The position numbers and the translations under genes are program-made. The notes below the pieces were generated by a model, which worked only from the letters and a program-made list of their open reading frames with translations, searched no databases and was not told the origin of the DNA. This document shows, piece by piece, positions 1 to 9,800 of a stretch of 64,000 nucleotides of DNA. The stretch is taken from positions 1 to 64,000 of the forward strand of contig JAFQAR010000043.1 of assembly GCA_017399905.1 (NCBI GenBank), written 5' to 3'. The number at the start of each line of letters is the position of its first letter. Within the stretch, counting starts at the first letter, position 1. The DNA comes from Bacteroidales bacterium (GTDB taxonomy: Bacteria > Bacteroidota > Bacteroidia > Bacteroidales > UBA932).

Positions 1-1
1 T

Positions 2-157
2 AGACTTTTAGATGGTAATGTAATAAAAGTGTTTTCAATAGATAAATTAGATCTAAAAAACAAACTAGTACAAATTAAGTTTTTTAATGATAGTATAGCT
101 GAGTTGCCTTTAACCGAATATACTGTTAATGTCAAATCTATCCCTGATCAAAATTAA
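2..157 (+). CDS. 3' end of an unidentified gene (partial)
   Basis: An open frame enters from the left edge and gives 51 residues ending in ...VNVKSIPDQN before a TAA stop at 155-157. No family is recognised. It is clearly more AT-rich than the rest of the window, which suggests a different origin (accessory or transferred DNA). A strong hairpin terminator follows 20 nt after the stop, which supports a real gene end here. Confidence 0.5.
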   Translation, partial: RLLDGNVIKVFSIDKLDLKNKLVQIKFFNDSIAELPLTEYTVNVKSIPDQN

Positions 158-176
158 TGTTATTTGTGAGTAAGCA

Positions 177-216
177 TAAGTGGCTATCTTAACCTATAGG
201 TAGCCACTTATATTTT
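177..216 (+). terminator. Intrinsic terminator of the partial left-edge gene
   Basis: The arms TAAGTGGCTA (177-186) and TAGCCACTTA (201-210) are perfectly complementary over 10 bp, and a T-rich stretch (TATTTT) follows directly. It lies 20 nt after the stop of the partial gene. Confidence 0.8.
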
Positions 217-239
217 GGCTTTTCCACCTCTCCTGCATC

Positions 240-437
240 CATGAGTACGACCGCGCCGGACGACTGGTGGAGACCGTCACTGACCTCGACGGAGTGGAAG
301 TCGTGACCAGGAACACCTACGACCCTGACGGTAACATGACCTTCGACGGGCGTACAGGCATGTCATTGACTTGGAATGATTTGGGGCTTGTCGAAAAAGT
401 CAGCCTGGACGGTGATGATCTGGTGAATTATTCCTGA
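240..437 (+). pseudogene. Rhs/YD-repeat protein fragment
   Basis: The frame reads HEYDRAGRLVETVTDLDG, followed by NTYDPDGNM and later GMSLTWNDLGLVEKV, ending at TGA (435-437). This is the YD/Rhs repeat pattern (YDxxGRL...T, YDxxGNxT, WN..G.L). The frame runs a little further upstream without similarity or a start codon, and it begins right after the terminator of the preceding gene, so it is a broken remnant of about 65 residues rather than a working gene. Rhs proteins are large polymorphic-toxin or surface proteins, and such fragments are common near their 3' ends as displaced tips or cassettes. GC content is higher than in the gene to its left. Confidence 0.7.
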
Positions 438-508
438 AGCGGCAGAAAATATCATTGAGTTCAGACCTGACAGTTCTTTATCGATAATCCCGGAGATCGG
501 TTAATTGA

Positions 509-557
509 AGCGTCGGTGCACGGATTCTCGTCTCCGTGCACCGACGCTGTCGTTTTT
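509..557. terminator. Perfect 16-bp hairpin with T-run
   Basis: The arms at 509-524 and 533-548 pair over 16 bp without mismatch around an 8-nt loop, and TTTTT follows at 553-557 on the plus strand. It lies between the Rhs fragment and the convergent GH92 gene and can end transcription from the left; on the minus strand the trailing bases are only moderately T-rich. The stem sequence recurs, imperfectly, in the next hairpin. Confidence 0.75.
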
Positions 558-581
558 GCTATGATTCATATGGTTTTGGGT

Positions 582-621
582 AGCGTGGGTACATGAATCG
601 GTGAATCCGTGTACCGACGCT
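582..621. repeat. Second, imperfect copy of the 509-548 hairpin
   Basis: The arms 582-598 and 605-621 are complementary except for three positions, and the right arm (ending TACCGACGCT) closely matches the right arm of the upstream hairpin (ending CACCGACGCT). The interval 438-680 holds these two inverted repeats and no visible gene. Confidence 0.6.
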
Positions 622-680
622 CACCAAGGAAATCACCTCTGCCATTTCTCGAATCACCGGCAGCAGACTGTCAGGAAATG

Positions 681-2924
681 TTATTCCACCGGCTGCTCCG
701 ACATCGTGAAGTCGAGCTTGCCGCCCTTGACGATTGCGCTGTGGTTGATGAAGCTTGAAGCATGTGCCTTGCCGTTGAACTTCATGCCTGCCACATATGG
801 AGTGGCCTTGCTGTTACCGTCTGCATTGATCACGAGTTCCTTGCCGTCAGCAAGATGAACTACAGCCTTCTGGAAATATGGAGTGCCGAGGGCGTATTCG
901 TCCGAAGCAGGGCATACAGGATAGAAGCCCAGAGCAGAGAATACGTACCATGCCGAAGTCTGGCCGTTGTCCTCGTCGCCGCAGTATCCGTCAGGTCTTG
1001 CGCTGTAGAGACGGTCCATCACCTCACGGATCCACTTCTGGCCCTTTGCAGGAGCTCCTGCCCAGTCGTAGAGGTAGATCATGTGCTGTGCCGGCTGGTT
1101 TCCGTGTGCATAGTTACCCATGTTGGCAACCTGCATCTCAGTGATCTCGTGGATACGGAATCCGTAGTAGCTGTCGTCGTAGATAGGCGGAACCACGAAT
1201 ACGGAGTCGAGCATTGCAGTGAATGTCTCTGCACCGCCCATCTCTTCCTTCAGCCCGTCAACATCGTGGAATACAGACCATGTATAGTGCCATGCGTTTC
1301 CTTCAGTGAAGGCACCGCCCCATCTGTATGGGCTGAAGTTGTCCTCGAATGTACCGTCAAGATTGCGTCCGCGCATGAGGTTGTGTGAAGGGTCGAATAC
1401 GTTCTTCCAGTTGTTCGAACGTGCCTCCCACTTGTCGCGCTCCTCCTGAGGACGGCCAAGCTTCTTCGCGATCTGAAGGATGCACCAGTCGTTATATGCA
1501 TATTCAAGAGTACGTGCAACACTTTCGTGGATGCCTACATTGCATGGAACATAGCCGATCGTGTTGTAATATTCGTGTCCGAGACGTCCTGAAGAGCTTA
1601 CTGTAGGATGAACGTGCTCTGTACCATAGACGATGCAGTCATATAGAGTCTGCCACTCGCTTTCAGGAGTGATTCCCTTCATGATCGCGTCCGCCACCAC
1701 AGATGCGGAGTTGTTGCCGACCATGCAGCCTCTGTGACCAGGGCTTGACCACTCTGGAAGGAACTCGTTCTCGCGTGCGATGTTTGCAAGACCGAGCTGG
1801 ATCTCTGTGTTCACGTCAGGATATACGAGGTTCAGGAGAGGGAAGAGGGCACGGAAAGTGTCCCAGAATCCGGTATCGGTATAGAGGTAGCCGTCGCATA
1901 CCTGTCCGTTGTACGGGCTGTAGTGTACAGGATTGCCTGCCTCGTCGATCTCGTAGAACTTGCGTGGGAAGAGGGTGCTTCTGTAGAGGCATGAATAGAA
2001 TGTGCGGTACTGGTCCTCGGAACCGCCGCCTACCTGGATGCGGCCGAGAATCTCGTTCCAACGTACCTTCGCAGCGTCCTTCACCTGTGCGAATGACTTG
2101 CCTTCAACTTCCTTGAAGTTGGTCCATGCCTGCTCGAGCGAGATGAATGAAGAAGCCGCCTGTGCGTTCACCTTCTCGCCGCGTACGGTCTTGAACTTCA
2201 CGACTGCAAGAGCATGGTCACCCTCGAATTCCGCTGTTCCCGTGAGGGCTTTTGAAGGTCCTGCATATACGGTGTAGCTCTCGATAGGCTTGTCGAACTT
2301 CACAACGAACCAGTTGCGGAAGTTTTCAGGAACGCCGCCGCAGTTCTTTGTGGTGTATCCCACCACTGCATTTTCTTCAGGAAGAACCTTGATGTATGAA
2401 CCTTCATTATACGCGTCAACCACGATTCCTGAAGTCTCTGACTCAGGGAAGGTGAAGAGGAGGGAAGCGGCTCTGTCGGTAGGAGCGATCTCCGCATTGA
2501 TGTCATGGTCTGCGAGATAGACCTGATAATAGTAAGGCTTCGCAACCTCGCTGTTGTGGGTGAACCAGCTTGCGCGTGCCTCCTGGTCCACTGCCTGTGC
2601 GTCGCGTACAGGCATGATAGCGAACTGGCCGTAGTCGTTGATCCATGGAGATGGCTGATGTGTCTGCTCGAATCCGCGGATCATGTGGGCGTCATATCTG
2701 TATGCCCATCCGTCTCCCATAAGACCTGTGACCGGAGTCCAGAAGTTCATACCCCATGGGAGGGCGATGGCCGGATAAGTATTACCTGTCGAGAACGAGT
2801 GCTCTGAAAGCGAGCCCACAAGTGTCGATACGTAGTCTGCCGGCTCTGTCACGAGCTCGGTCTTTTCGTTGCAGCATCCTGCCACGAGGACAGCCGCCAG
2901 AATGATAAGTGCTATTCTTTTCAT
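681..2924 (-). CDS. GH92 family lipoprotein with Glu-to-Gln at the acid position
   Basis: This 747-residue protein starts with a lipoprotein signal (lipobox VAGC, Cys17) and has the GH92 fold over its whole length. GH92 enzymes are calcium-dependent exo-alpha-mannosidases. Conserved blocks include WDTFRALFPL, SPGHRGCMVG and GQTSAWYVFSALGFYPV. The block that normally reads GNEPSHH, and holds the catalytic acid, reads GNQPAQH here with Gln610; the neighbouring GH92 gene keeps the Glu. Loss of the acid has been described in a GH92 enzyme that cleaves mannose-1-phosphate linkages, where the phosphate leaves without protonation. I therefore infer a mannosyl-phosphate hydrolase or a very weak mannosidase. 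The gene is 209 bp downstream of the GH92-GH125 gene on the same strand and is probably co-transcribed. The next ATG inside would cut the signal peptide, so the first start is kept. Confidence 0.9.
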   Translation of the reverse strand: MKRIALIILAAVLVAGCCNEKTELVTEPADYVSTLVGSLSEHSFSTGNTYPAIALPWGMNFWTPVTGLMGDGWAYRYDAHMIRGFEQTHQPSPWINDYGQFAIMPVRDAQAVDQEARASWFTHNSEVAKPYYYQVYLADHDINAEIAPTDRAASLLFTFPESETSGIVVDAYNEGSYIKVLPEENAVVGYTTKNCGGVPENFRNWFVVKFDKPIESYTVYAGPSKALTGTAEFEGDHALAVVKFKTVRGEKVNAQAASSFISLEQAWTNFKEVEGKSFAQVKDAAKVRWNEILGRIQVGGGSEDQYRTFYSCLYRSTLFPRKFYEIDEAGNPVHYSPYNGQVCDGYLYTDTGFWDTFRALFPLLNLVYPDVNTEIQLGLANIARENEFLPEWSSPGHRGCMVGNNSASVVADAIMKGITPESEWQTLYDCIVYGTEHVHPTVSSSGRLGHEYYNTIGYVPCNVGIHESVARTLEYAYNDWCILQIAKKLGRPQEERDKWEARSNNWKNVFDPSHNLMRGRNLDGTFEDNFSPYRWGGAFTEGNAWHYTWSVFHDVDGLKEEMGGAETFTAMLDSVFVVPPIYDDSYYGFRIHEITEMQVANMGNYAHGNQPAQHMIYLYDWAGAPAKGQKWIREVMDRLYSARPDGYCGDEDNGQTSAWYVFSALGFYPVCPASDEYALGTPYFQKAVVHLADGKELVINADGNSKATPYVAGMKFNGKAHASSFINHSAIVKGGKLDFTMSEQPVE

Positions 2925-2969
2925 ACTCTTAATATGTCATTATAAGAAGATCCTCACGTCACTTCGTTC

Positions 2970-3131
2970 CTCAGGATGACAGTGTCACGCCATTGTAAGG
3001 ATGTCCTCACCTCGGCCTGTTCCTGCTGCCGCAGGCTGCTCGCTACAAAAACCCACAGGGTTGTTTGTTGACCGCTCACGACCTCAGGATGACAGTGTCA
3101 CGTCATTGCGAGGACGAAGTCCGTGGCAATC
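2970..3131. repeat. Dispersed intergenic repeat, two units
   Basis: A unit reading CCTCAGGATGACAGTGTCAC followed by (G)(C/T)CATTG occurs at 2970-2995 and again at 3082-3107, 112 bp apart. The second copy continues into an imperfect inverted repeat, ATTGCGAGGAC...GTCCGTGGCAAT (3104-3130). A third element of the same kind lies at 37039-37066. Such ATTGCGAGG...GTGGCAAT elements are REP-like and sit between genes; this pair fills the space between the two GH92 genes. Confidence 0.65.
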
Positions 3132-3133
3132 TT

Positions 3134-6100
3134 TTATATTATGCTGTTCAATACTTCAATTCTTCCGTCATTCACGATCTTGAGTATGAGTTCGCCGAAG
3201 AGGGTGTTCTGCCATGCGAACCACTCGCGTGTGAACACCTCGCTGTTGTCCTTGTGGAAGGACTCGTGCATGAAGCCTGTGCCGGCGTCTGTCGTCATGA
3301 GCTGGCAGATGCAGTCGCGGATCTCGTCGTCGTTGTCGGATGTGAACGCCTTCATCATGATGCTCATAGGCCAGATCACCTCAGACCAGATGTGCGGTCC
3401 TCCGATTCCTTCGCCTGCCGGGCCTCTGTGGAAATATGGATTGGCTTCGCTCCATACGAAACGGCGTGTATTCATATATATCGGGTCATCCGCAGGGACG
3501 TCGCCGAGGTAGCTCATCGCAAGAAGCGAAGGTACGTTAGCGTCGTCCATGAGGAACTGGCTTCCGAATCCGTCCACCTCGAACGCATAGATCTTTCCGA
3601 ATTCAGGATGGTCATATACCGCATGCTCCTTGAGGGCCTTCTCCACCTCATCTGCCAGTGCAAGGCACTCCTGAGCCATTTCCGCCTCTCCGTTCACTGT
3701 CGAAAGGATTTCCGCAGCCTTGCGGAGCGAACTCACTGCCATGAAGTTGGAAGGAACGAGGAATTCGAATGTGGTGGCGTCATCAGAAGGACGGAAGGCC
3801 GATGCGATAAGGCCGACAGGATTTACAGGATTGCCCTGTCCCACGACACATTTGGTGTCAAGCTGACGGTCGGTCGTGCGGAGGAAGACATAGCTTCCGT
3901 GACCGTCCTTGCGCTGCTGTTCCTTAAGTGTCGCGAGGATCTTGCCCATCGCCTCGACCCATGTCTCTCCGAATACTGATGTGTCCCCGCTGGTCTTCCA
4001 GTATTCGTGTGCGAGACGGATAGGGTAGCAGTGCGAGTCGATCTCCCATTTGCGCTCGAACACATACGGGTCGGCCTCGGGCCAGTCAGTCTTGTTGGCC
4101 GCTCCGAGAGGCTCCACGTTGAATGCGTTTGCATACGGGTCTATGCAGATGCACTTGAACTGGCGGTTGATCACGCCGGCTATCATCTTCTTGAGTGCTT
4201 CATCCTCATTTACATAACGTACGTATGGCCACACCTGTGCTCCCGAGTCGCGGAGCCACATTGCAGGGATGTCGCCGGTATATACGAATGTATCAGGCTG
4301 TCCGTCAGTGCTTTCGACAGGATGTACTGTGGTGTCGAGTGTGTTGGGATAGCAGTTTGCGAACATCCATCTCAGACGTGGGTTCTCCAGCATGCCGGTG
4401 ATGCGTTCGATCTCAGCTTCAACGGCCTCCGACACGAAGAGCCTGTCCTGAGGTTCAGGACGCTGGTCTTCGTATGTCTCCGGCTCGTTCGCGCAGTACC
4501 ATACCTTAGGTTCTGCGCCCATCGTAAGCACGAGTTCTCCGCCTGCGGCGATGTCCTTGTGCTCGATGTATCCCTTTGTATAGGTCTTTCCGTTGAGCTT
4601 GACGCTCTGGATGTATCTGTTTTCGTCGCTGTTATTTTCCGCGATGACGGTGAATGTGCCGCCTGCAACCTCAACGGATGCCTTGTCGAAGAGAGGGGTT
4701 CCGAACCAGTAGCGTGCGGAAGCAGGCTCCACCTCGTAGAATCCGAGAGATGAGAGTACGTACCATGATGACATCTGGCCCACATCCTCGTTGCCCGAGA
4801 GTCCGTCCGGCTGGTCGCTGTACATTGTCGCAAGCACCTCGCGGACCTTGTCGGCAGTCTTCCAAGGCTGACCTGCCATTGTGTAGAAATAAAGGATGTG
4901 GTGGCTCGGTTCGTTTCCGTGCGCATACTGTCCGATGAGTCCCGAGATGTCCGGTGATGTCTCCTGACCCTCTACTACCGATGAAACGGTGAAGAGTTCG
5001 TCAAGCTTGGTCAGGAAGGCCTCCTTGCTGCCGAAACAGCTTACAAGGCCCTTGAAGTCGTGAGGCACGAGCCATGTGTACTGCCATCCGTTGCCTTCGC
5101 AGTAATCGTCGGCGCGGTGGGTCGATGCGAACGGGCTGTATTCCGTACGGAACCTGCCCTTGCTGTCCTTTCCTCTGAGGAACTGGAGCTCATGGTCGAA
5201 GAGATGTACATATGACTTGCTCCTGTTGAGGAAGTGCTGGTAGTCCTCTTCCTTGCCCATCTTCTTTGCGGCCTGTGCAAGAGCACCGTCCGCAAGGGCG
5301 TATTCGAGGTCGTATGCTACAGACTCTCCGAAGAGGTCGTTAGGAATATAGCCGTATTTCATCCTGAAGTCCTGGCCTCTGTCCGGACGGAGTGCCGATG
5401 CCTTCATCGCTTCCATCGCGAGCTCGTAGTCAAAGCCCTCGAACTCCTTCACGATGGCGTCAGCCACAGGCGGGATGCCCGGGTTGCCGACCATGCAGTC
5501 TGTCTCGCATCCGTGGAGGTGCCATACCGGAAGCTTGCCCTGCTCCCTGTAGATCGCAAGCATGGTGTTGATGAAATCCACATATCTTCCGCTCTGGAAT
5601 ATGCTGTAGAGAGGCATTGCCGCCCTGTAGGTGTCCCAAAGCGAGAAGGTTGTATAGGTGGTATAGCCCGGATCCGCATATGTCTTTCCGTCCGCTCCGC
5701 GGTAGTCGCCGTTGACGTCGCAGAATGTCGCAGGGGCGATCATCGAATGGTACAGCGCTGTGTAGAACACCTTGCGCGCCTGCTCGTCCGCTGTCTCGAT
5801 GTCTATCTTCGACAGTTCTCCGTTCCACGCCTTGTCGGCTGCTTCGGCTGTCGCCTCGAAATCCCAGCCCGGAAGCTCCGCAGCCATGTTGGCTGCCGCT
5901 CCTTCCATGCTTACAGGTGAAAGAGCCACCTTCATGAGGATCTGCTCTCCTTCCGTAGTGCTGAAGTCGGCGCGTGCGTAAAGCGGCATGTAGTTCACGC
6001 TGTGGATCCTCAGGTCTGTGAAAGGCTTCGAGAATTCGGCGTAGAAATATATCCTCTGAGCGTCAGCCCATCCCTTTGAATACCTGTAGCCTCTTACGGC

Positions 6101-6676
6101 ATTGTCTCCGCAAGCCTCGATGAATGTTTCTGTCGGGTCGTCCCAGCATCCTCCGTTCTCAAGGTCGATCACGATGCCGGCATCATCCGATGCAGGGAAG
6201 GTGTATCTGTGAAGGCCCACGCGGTTGGTGGCCGTCATCTCTGCCTTGATGCCGTAGCGGATGAGAGGTACGCTGTAGTAGCCGGGGCGGGTCACTTCCT
6301 GTGTGCGGTCCGCGTATGACCAGAGTCCGGACTGAGGCTCTTCCTCGGTTCCTCTCGAGTAGTTCACTTCTCCTGTGACAGGCATCACGGTGACGTCGAA
6401 GAGGTCGCCGATGCCGGTTCCGCTGAGGTGGGTGTGGGAGAATCCGATCACTGTCGAATCGCTGTCATGGTAGCCGGAACACCAGTCCCACTGCTCCGGG
6501 ATGCTGGTCGGTCCGAGCTGGACAAGACCGAAAGGCACGTTAGCTCCGACAAATACATGTCCATGTCCGCCTGTTCCTATCTTCGTGTCGACATAGTCGG
6601 TATAGGACAATGGCTTCTGGCTGCAGCCGGCAAGTACAAGCGCAGCCATAATAAGGTTTTTGGTCAAGTTCTTCAT
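3134..6676 (-). CDS. GH92-GH125 fusion mannosidase lipoprotein
   Basis: The 1180-residue protein has a lipobox (LAGC, Cys18). Residues about 20-730 are a complete GH92 alpha-mannosidase with VWHLHGCETDCMVG, YAHGNEPSHH (acid Glu589) and GNEDVGQMSSWYV. Residues about 740-1180 are a complete GH125 exo-alpha-1,6-mannosidase, with GDIPAMWLRDSGAQVWPY, KWEIDSHCYP (Asp880, probable acid) and FMHESFHKD...TREWFAW (Glu1138, probable base). The two activities would remove alpha-1,2 (or 1,3) caps and the alpha-1,6 branch of the same high-mannose glycan. I use ATG at 6676; an upstream in-frame TTG at 6691 only adds MLLNI before the signal peptide. The gene is divergent from susC of the same locus, with a 153-bp AT-rich gap. 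Confidence 0.93.
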   Translation of the reverse strand: MKNLTKNLIMAALVLAGCSQKPLSYTDYVDTKIGTGGHGHVFVGANVPFGLVQLGPTSIPEQWDWCSGYHDSDSTVIGFSHTHLSGTGIGDLFDVTVMPVTGEVNYSRGTEEEPQSGLWSYADRTQEVTRPGYYSVPLIRYGIKAEMTATNRVGLHRYTFPASDDAGIVIDLENGGCWDDPTETFIEACGDNAVRGYRYSKGWADAQRIYFYAEFSKPFTDLRIHSVNYMPLYARADFSTTEGEQILMKVALSPVSMEGAAANMAAELPGWDFEATAEAADKAWNGELSKIDIETADEQARKVFYTALYHSMIAPATFCDVNGDYRGADGKTYADPGYTTYTTFSLWDTYRAAMPLYSIFQSGRYVDFINTMLAIYREQGKLPVWHLHGCETDCMVGNPGIPPVADAIVKEFEGFDYELAMEAMKASALRPDRGQDFRMKYGYIPNDLFGESVAYDLEYALADGALAQAAKKMGKEEDYQHFLNRSKSYVHLFDHELQFLRGKDSKGRFRTEYSPFASTHRADDYCEGNGWQYTWLVPHDFKGLVSCFGSKEAFLTKLDELFTVSSVVEGQETSPDISGLIGQYAHGNEPSHHILYFYTMAGQPWKTADKVREVLATMYSDQPDGLSGNEDVGQMSSWYVLSSLGFYEVEPASARYWFGTPLFDKASVEVAGGTFTVIAENNSDENRYIQSVKLNGKTYTKGYIEHKDIAAGGELVLTMGAEPKVWYCANEPETYEDQRPEPQDRLFVSEAVEAEIERITGMLENPRLRWMFANCYPNTLDTTVHPVESTDGQPDTFVYTGDIPAMWLRDSGAQVWPYVRYVNEDEALKKMIAGVINRQFKCICIDPYANAFNVEPLGAANKTDWPEADPYVFERKWEIDSHCYPIRLAHEYWKTSGDTSVFGETWVEAMGKILATLKEQQRKDGHGSYVFLRTTDRQLDTKCVVGQGNPVNPVGLIASAFRPSDDATTFEFLVPSNFMAVSSLRKAAEILSTVNGEAEMAQECLALADEVEKALKEHAVYDHPEFGKIYAFEVDGFGSQFLMDDANVPSLLAMSYLGDVPADDPIYMNTRRFVWSEANPYFHRGPAGEGIGGPHIWSEVIWPMSIMMKAFTSDNDDEIRDCICQLMTTDAGTGFMHESFHKDNSEVFTREWFAWQNTLFGELILKIVNDGRIEVLNSII

Positions 6677-6709
6677 TATATTTAATAACAAATAATTCGC
6701 ATATCTTTA

Positions 6710-6717
6710 CAAAAATA
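6710..6717 (-). promoter_or_regulatory. Possible -7 element of the GH92 genes
   Basis: TATTTTTG on the minus strand matches the Bacteroidota TAnnTTTG element 34 bp before the ATG at 6676. No TTG is found at 19 nt spacing, so this is a weak call or an activator-dependent promoter. Confidence 0.35.
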
Positions 6718-6761
6718 AGTAATATTTCACAATAATACCCAATATATTGAGGAATTTGTTG

Positions 6762-6769
6762 TAAGTTTG
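6762..6769 (+). promoter_or_regulatory. Possible -7 element of the N-glycan susCD operon
   Basis: TAAGTTTG matches TAnnTTTG, 61 bp before the susC start. The nearest upstream TTG (6747-6749) is only 12 nt away, so the classical -33 box is missing, as expected for a promoter needing an activator or an alternative sigma factor. The gap upstream carries AATA at 6721, 6731 and 6741. Confidence 0.35.
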
Positions 6770-6829
6770 CAGACTTTTATAAGAAATTTTAATAAAAGTA
6801 CCAACTTATATTAACACCTAAATATCATT

Positions 6830-9800
6830 ATGAACAAAGGTCAATTTCTAACAATCCTCAGACATTTTGTCGCTGTCATCGCTCTGTGCGTTGTCATGCC
6901 GTTTGCGGCATCTGCACAGAACGCAGGTCAGGACGGAAATGTCGTGTCGGGAACAGTCCTTGATGCAACAGGTTATCCTGTCATCGGAGCGGCCGTTCTC
7001 GTGAAGGGCACTACTCAGGGTGCCAGCACAGATATCGACGGAAAGTTCACATTCGAGCTTCCTGCCGGCACAAGTGCAGAGTCAGTACTCGAGGTTTCAT
7101 GCCTCGGTTACAAGACAATCGAACTTCCTTTGGGAGACAGAAGGATATTCGATATCACTATGGAAGACGACGCCATCCTCATGGAAGGAACTGTCGTTAC
7201 CGCACTCGGTATCAGGAGGTCTGAGAAGGCCCTCTCTTACAATGTGCAGACAGTGGAGGCAGATGCTCTCCTTGCAAACAAAGACGCGAACTTCGTGAAC
7301 TCCCTTAACGGTAAGGTAGCCGGTCTCGTGATCAACGCTTCGTCATCAGGAGTCGGTGGTGCTTCCAAGGTTGTGATGCGTGGTAGCAAGTCAATCTCAA
7401 AGAGCAACAATGCTATCTATGTCATCGACGGTATCCCTATGATATCAAGTGTGCAGGAAGCTGGCACTGAGTTCGGATCAAACGGATCTACAGATCCTAT
7501 AGCAGACCTCAACCCCGAGGATATCGAGTCAATCTCAGTCCTGACCGGTGCTGCCGCTGCCGCTCTCTATGGTTCAAGCGCTGCAAACGGTGCAATCGTG
7601 GTGACTACAAAGAAGGGCTCTGCTGAGAAGACCAGCATTTCATTCTCTTCAAACACTGAGATCTCTACGGTTGCAACCCTTCCTGATTTCCAGAACCGTT
7701 ACGGGACAGGAGACCTCAACTCTGTTGAAGGCTCGGTAGTACGCAGCTGGGGACTTCCGCTTCAGGCAAGCAATAATTATGGCTACGATCCTCGCAAGGA
7801 TTATTTCCAGACAGGAGTTACCGGAACCGAGACATTCTCTTTTTCGACAGGTAACAACAAGAACCAGACATACTTCTCTACAAGTGCTGTAAACAACAAG
7901 GGTATCGTGCCTAATACAGCATATAACCGTTACAACTTCAAGTTCCGCAACACTACCAAGTTCCTGGACGACAAGATGACTCTCGATTTCTCTGCAGAGT
8001 ATATCATCCAGAACCATCGTAACATGCGTAATCAGGGTCTCTACAACAACCCTATCGTAGGTGCTTACCTTTTCCCACGTGGAGGAGAATGGGAGGACAT
8101 CAAGATGTATGAGCGCTGGGACAACACCCGTAAGCTCTATACTCAGTACTGGCCGGCAGGTGATGCAGGTATGACAATGCAGAACCCATACTGGATCAAC
8201 TACAGGAACCTTGCGACTCAGAAACGTCATCGTTATGTCCTCGGAGGATCTCTTTCTTATAAAATCTTTGACTGGATGACACTCAGCGGAAGGGTGAGAG
8301 TAGACAATGCTACCATCAATGACGAGTCAAAGAACTTCGCGACAACAAATACACAGCTTACAGGTGGTTCTGAGAGCGGTTCTTACAGCATGGGACAGTA
8401 TACTGACCGTCAGGTTTATGCAGATGCTCTCCTTAATATAAACAAGACATGGGAAAACTGGTCTATAAGTGCCCAGCTTGGTGCTTCTTATGCCGACCAG
8501 TTCTATGCAGGAAACAATGTGGGCGGTCCTATCGCTTCGACAAAACTTGCCAACAAGTTCAACGTGTTCATGCTTGATCAGGCCCTCAAGACTACAGGCC
8601 AGACCCAGTCGCAGCAGCAGGTTCAGTCTGTATATGCTCAGGCTGAGCTCGGTTTCAAGGGCGCATATTACCTCACTGTTACAGGACGTAACGACTGGGA
8701 TTCAGCCCTTTTTGGACCTTTGTCGACACAGCACGGCTTCTTCTATCCTTCAGTAGGTCTTTCTGCAGTGCTTTCACAGGCCCTCGACCTTCCTAAGCAG
8801 ATAGAGTATCTTAAGGTTCGTGGTTCTTTCGCTCAGGTCGGCTCTCCATATCAGATTAGGATTGCAAACCCTGTACACTCTTATGATTCAAACACAAACT
8901 CATATGCGACAAATGCCGACTATCCTCTCAATCTCAAGCCTGAGATGACATCATCATGGGAGGTCGGTCTCACTGCCAAGATGTTTGACGGATTCAGCCT
9001 CGATTTCTCATGGTACCACACCAATACCAAGAACCAGACTTTCGAGATTCCACTTTCTTCAGGTTCAGGTTACAAGTCTGCATACATCCAGTCAGGTGAT
9101 ATCCTCAATACCGGTATCGAGCTGTCAGTAGGATATGAGCATACATGGGGAATCTTCTCATGGAATACCAACTATACATTCTCTACTAACCACAATGAAG
9201 TAGTGAATCTTGCGGAAAACGTGAAGAATCCTGTGACCGGAGAGAACTTCTCGATGGACAATCTCGCAAGAGGCGGCTTGGCAAATGCAAGATTCTACCT
9301 TACAGAAGGCGGTACTCTCGGTGACCTTTATTCAAGGGCCGACCTCGTACGCGACAACAGAGGCAGCATCTATGTGGATGAAGACGGACAGATCGCTACC
9401 CGCACATTGACAAACTTCGAGGATATGATCTACCTCGGTAGCGTACTCCCTAAGGCAAACATGGCATGGAGAAACGACTTCAAGTTCGGCAACTTCAATC
9501 TCGCCGCCCTCATTACAGCACGCCTTGGAGGTATCGTTTACTCGAACACTCAGGCAAAGCTCGACTGGTATGGTGTGTCTGAGGTTTCTGCAGCTGCACG
9601 TGATGCAGGCGGAGTCCTTATCAACGGCAACGACCTTATCGATGCCAACCAGTGGTTCACCACAATCGCAGGTAGTGACACTGTTCCTCAGTATTACACA
9701 TACTCTGCAACAAACGTACGTCTCCAGGAGGTTTCATTCGGATATACGATTCCACGCAAGCGCCTCGGAAACGTATGCGACCTTACTCTCCAGCTCGTAG

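Noticed and set aside
3065..3979. Long plus-strand frame (304 codons) opposite the GH125 domain
   Set aside because: It is antisense to a well-supported enzyme gene, has no recognisable domain, and arises from the high-GC codon bias of the true strand.
6677..6691. TTG start adding MLLNI to the GH92-GH125 fusion
   Set aside because: The ATG at 6676 begins a standard lipoprotein signal peptide and the extension adds nothing.
6747..6769. TTG-N12-TAAGTTTG as a complete promoter of susC
   Set aside because: Spacing of 12 nt is incompatible with the 19 nt seen at the three clear promoters in the window; only the -7 element is kept, with low confidence.
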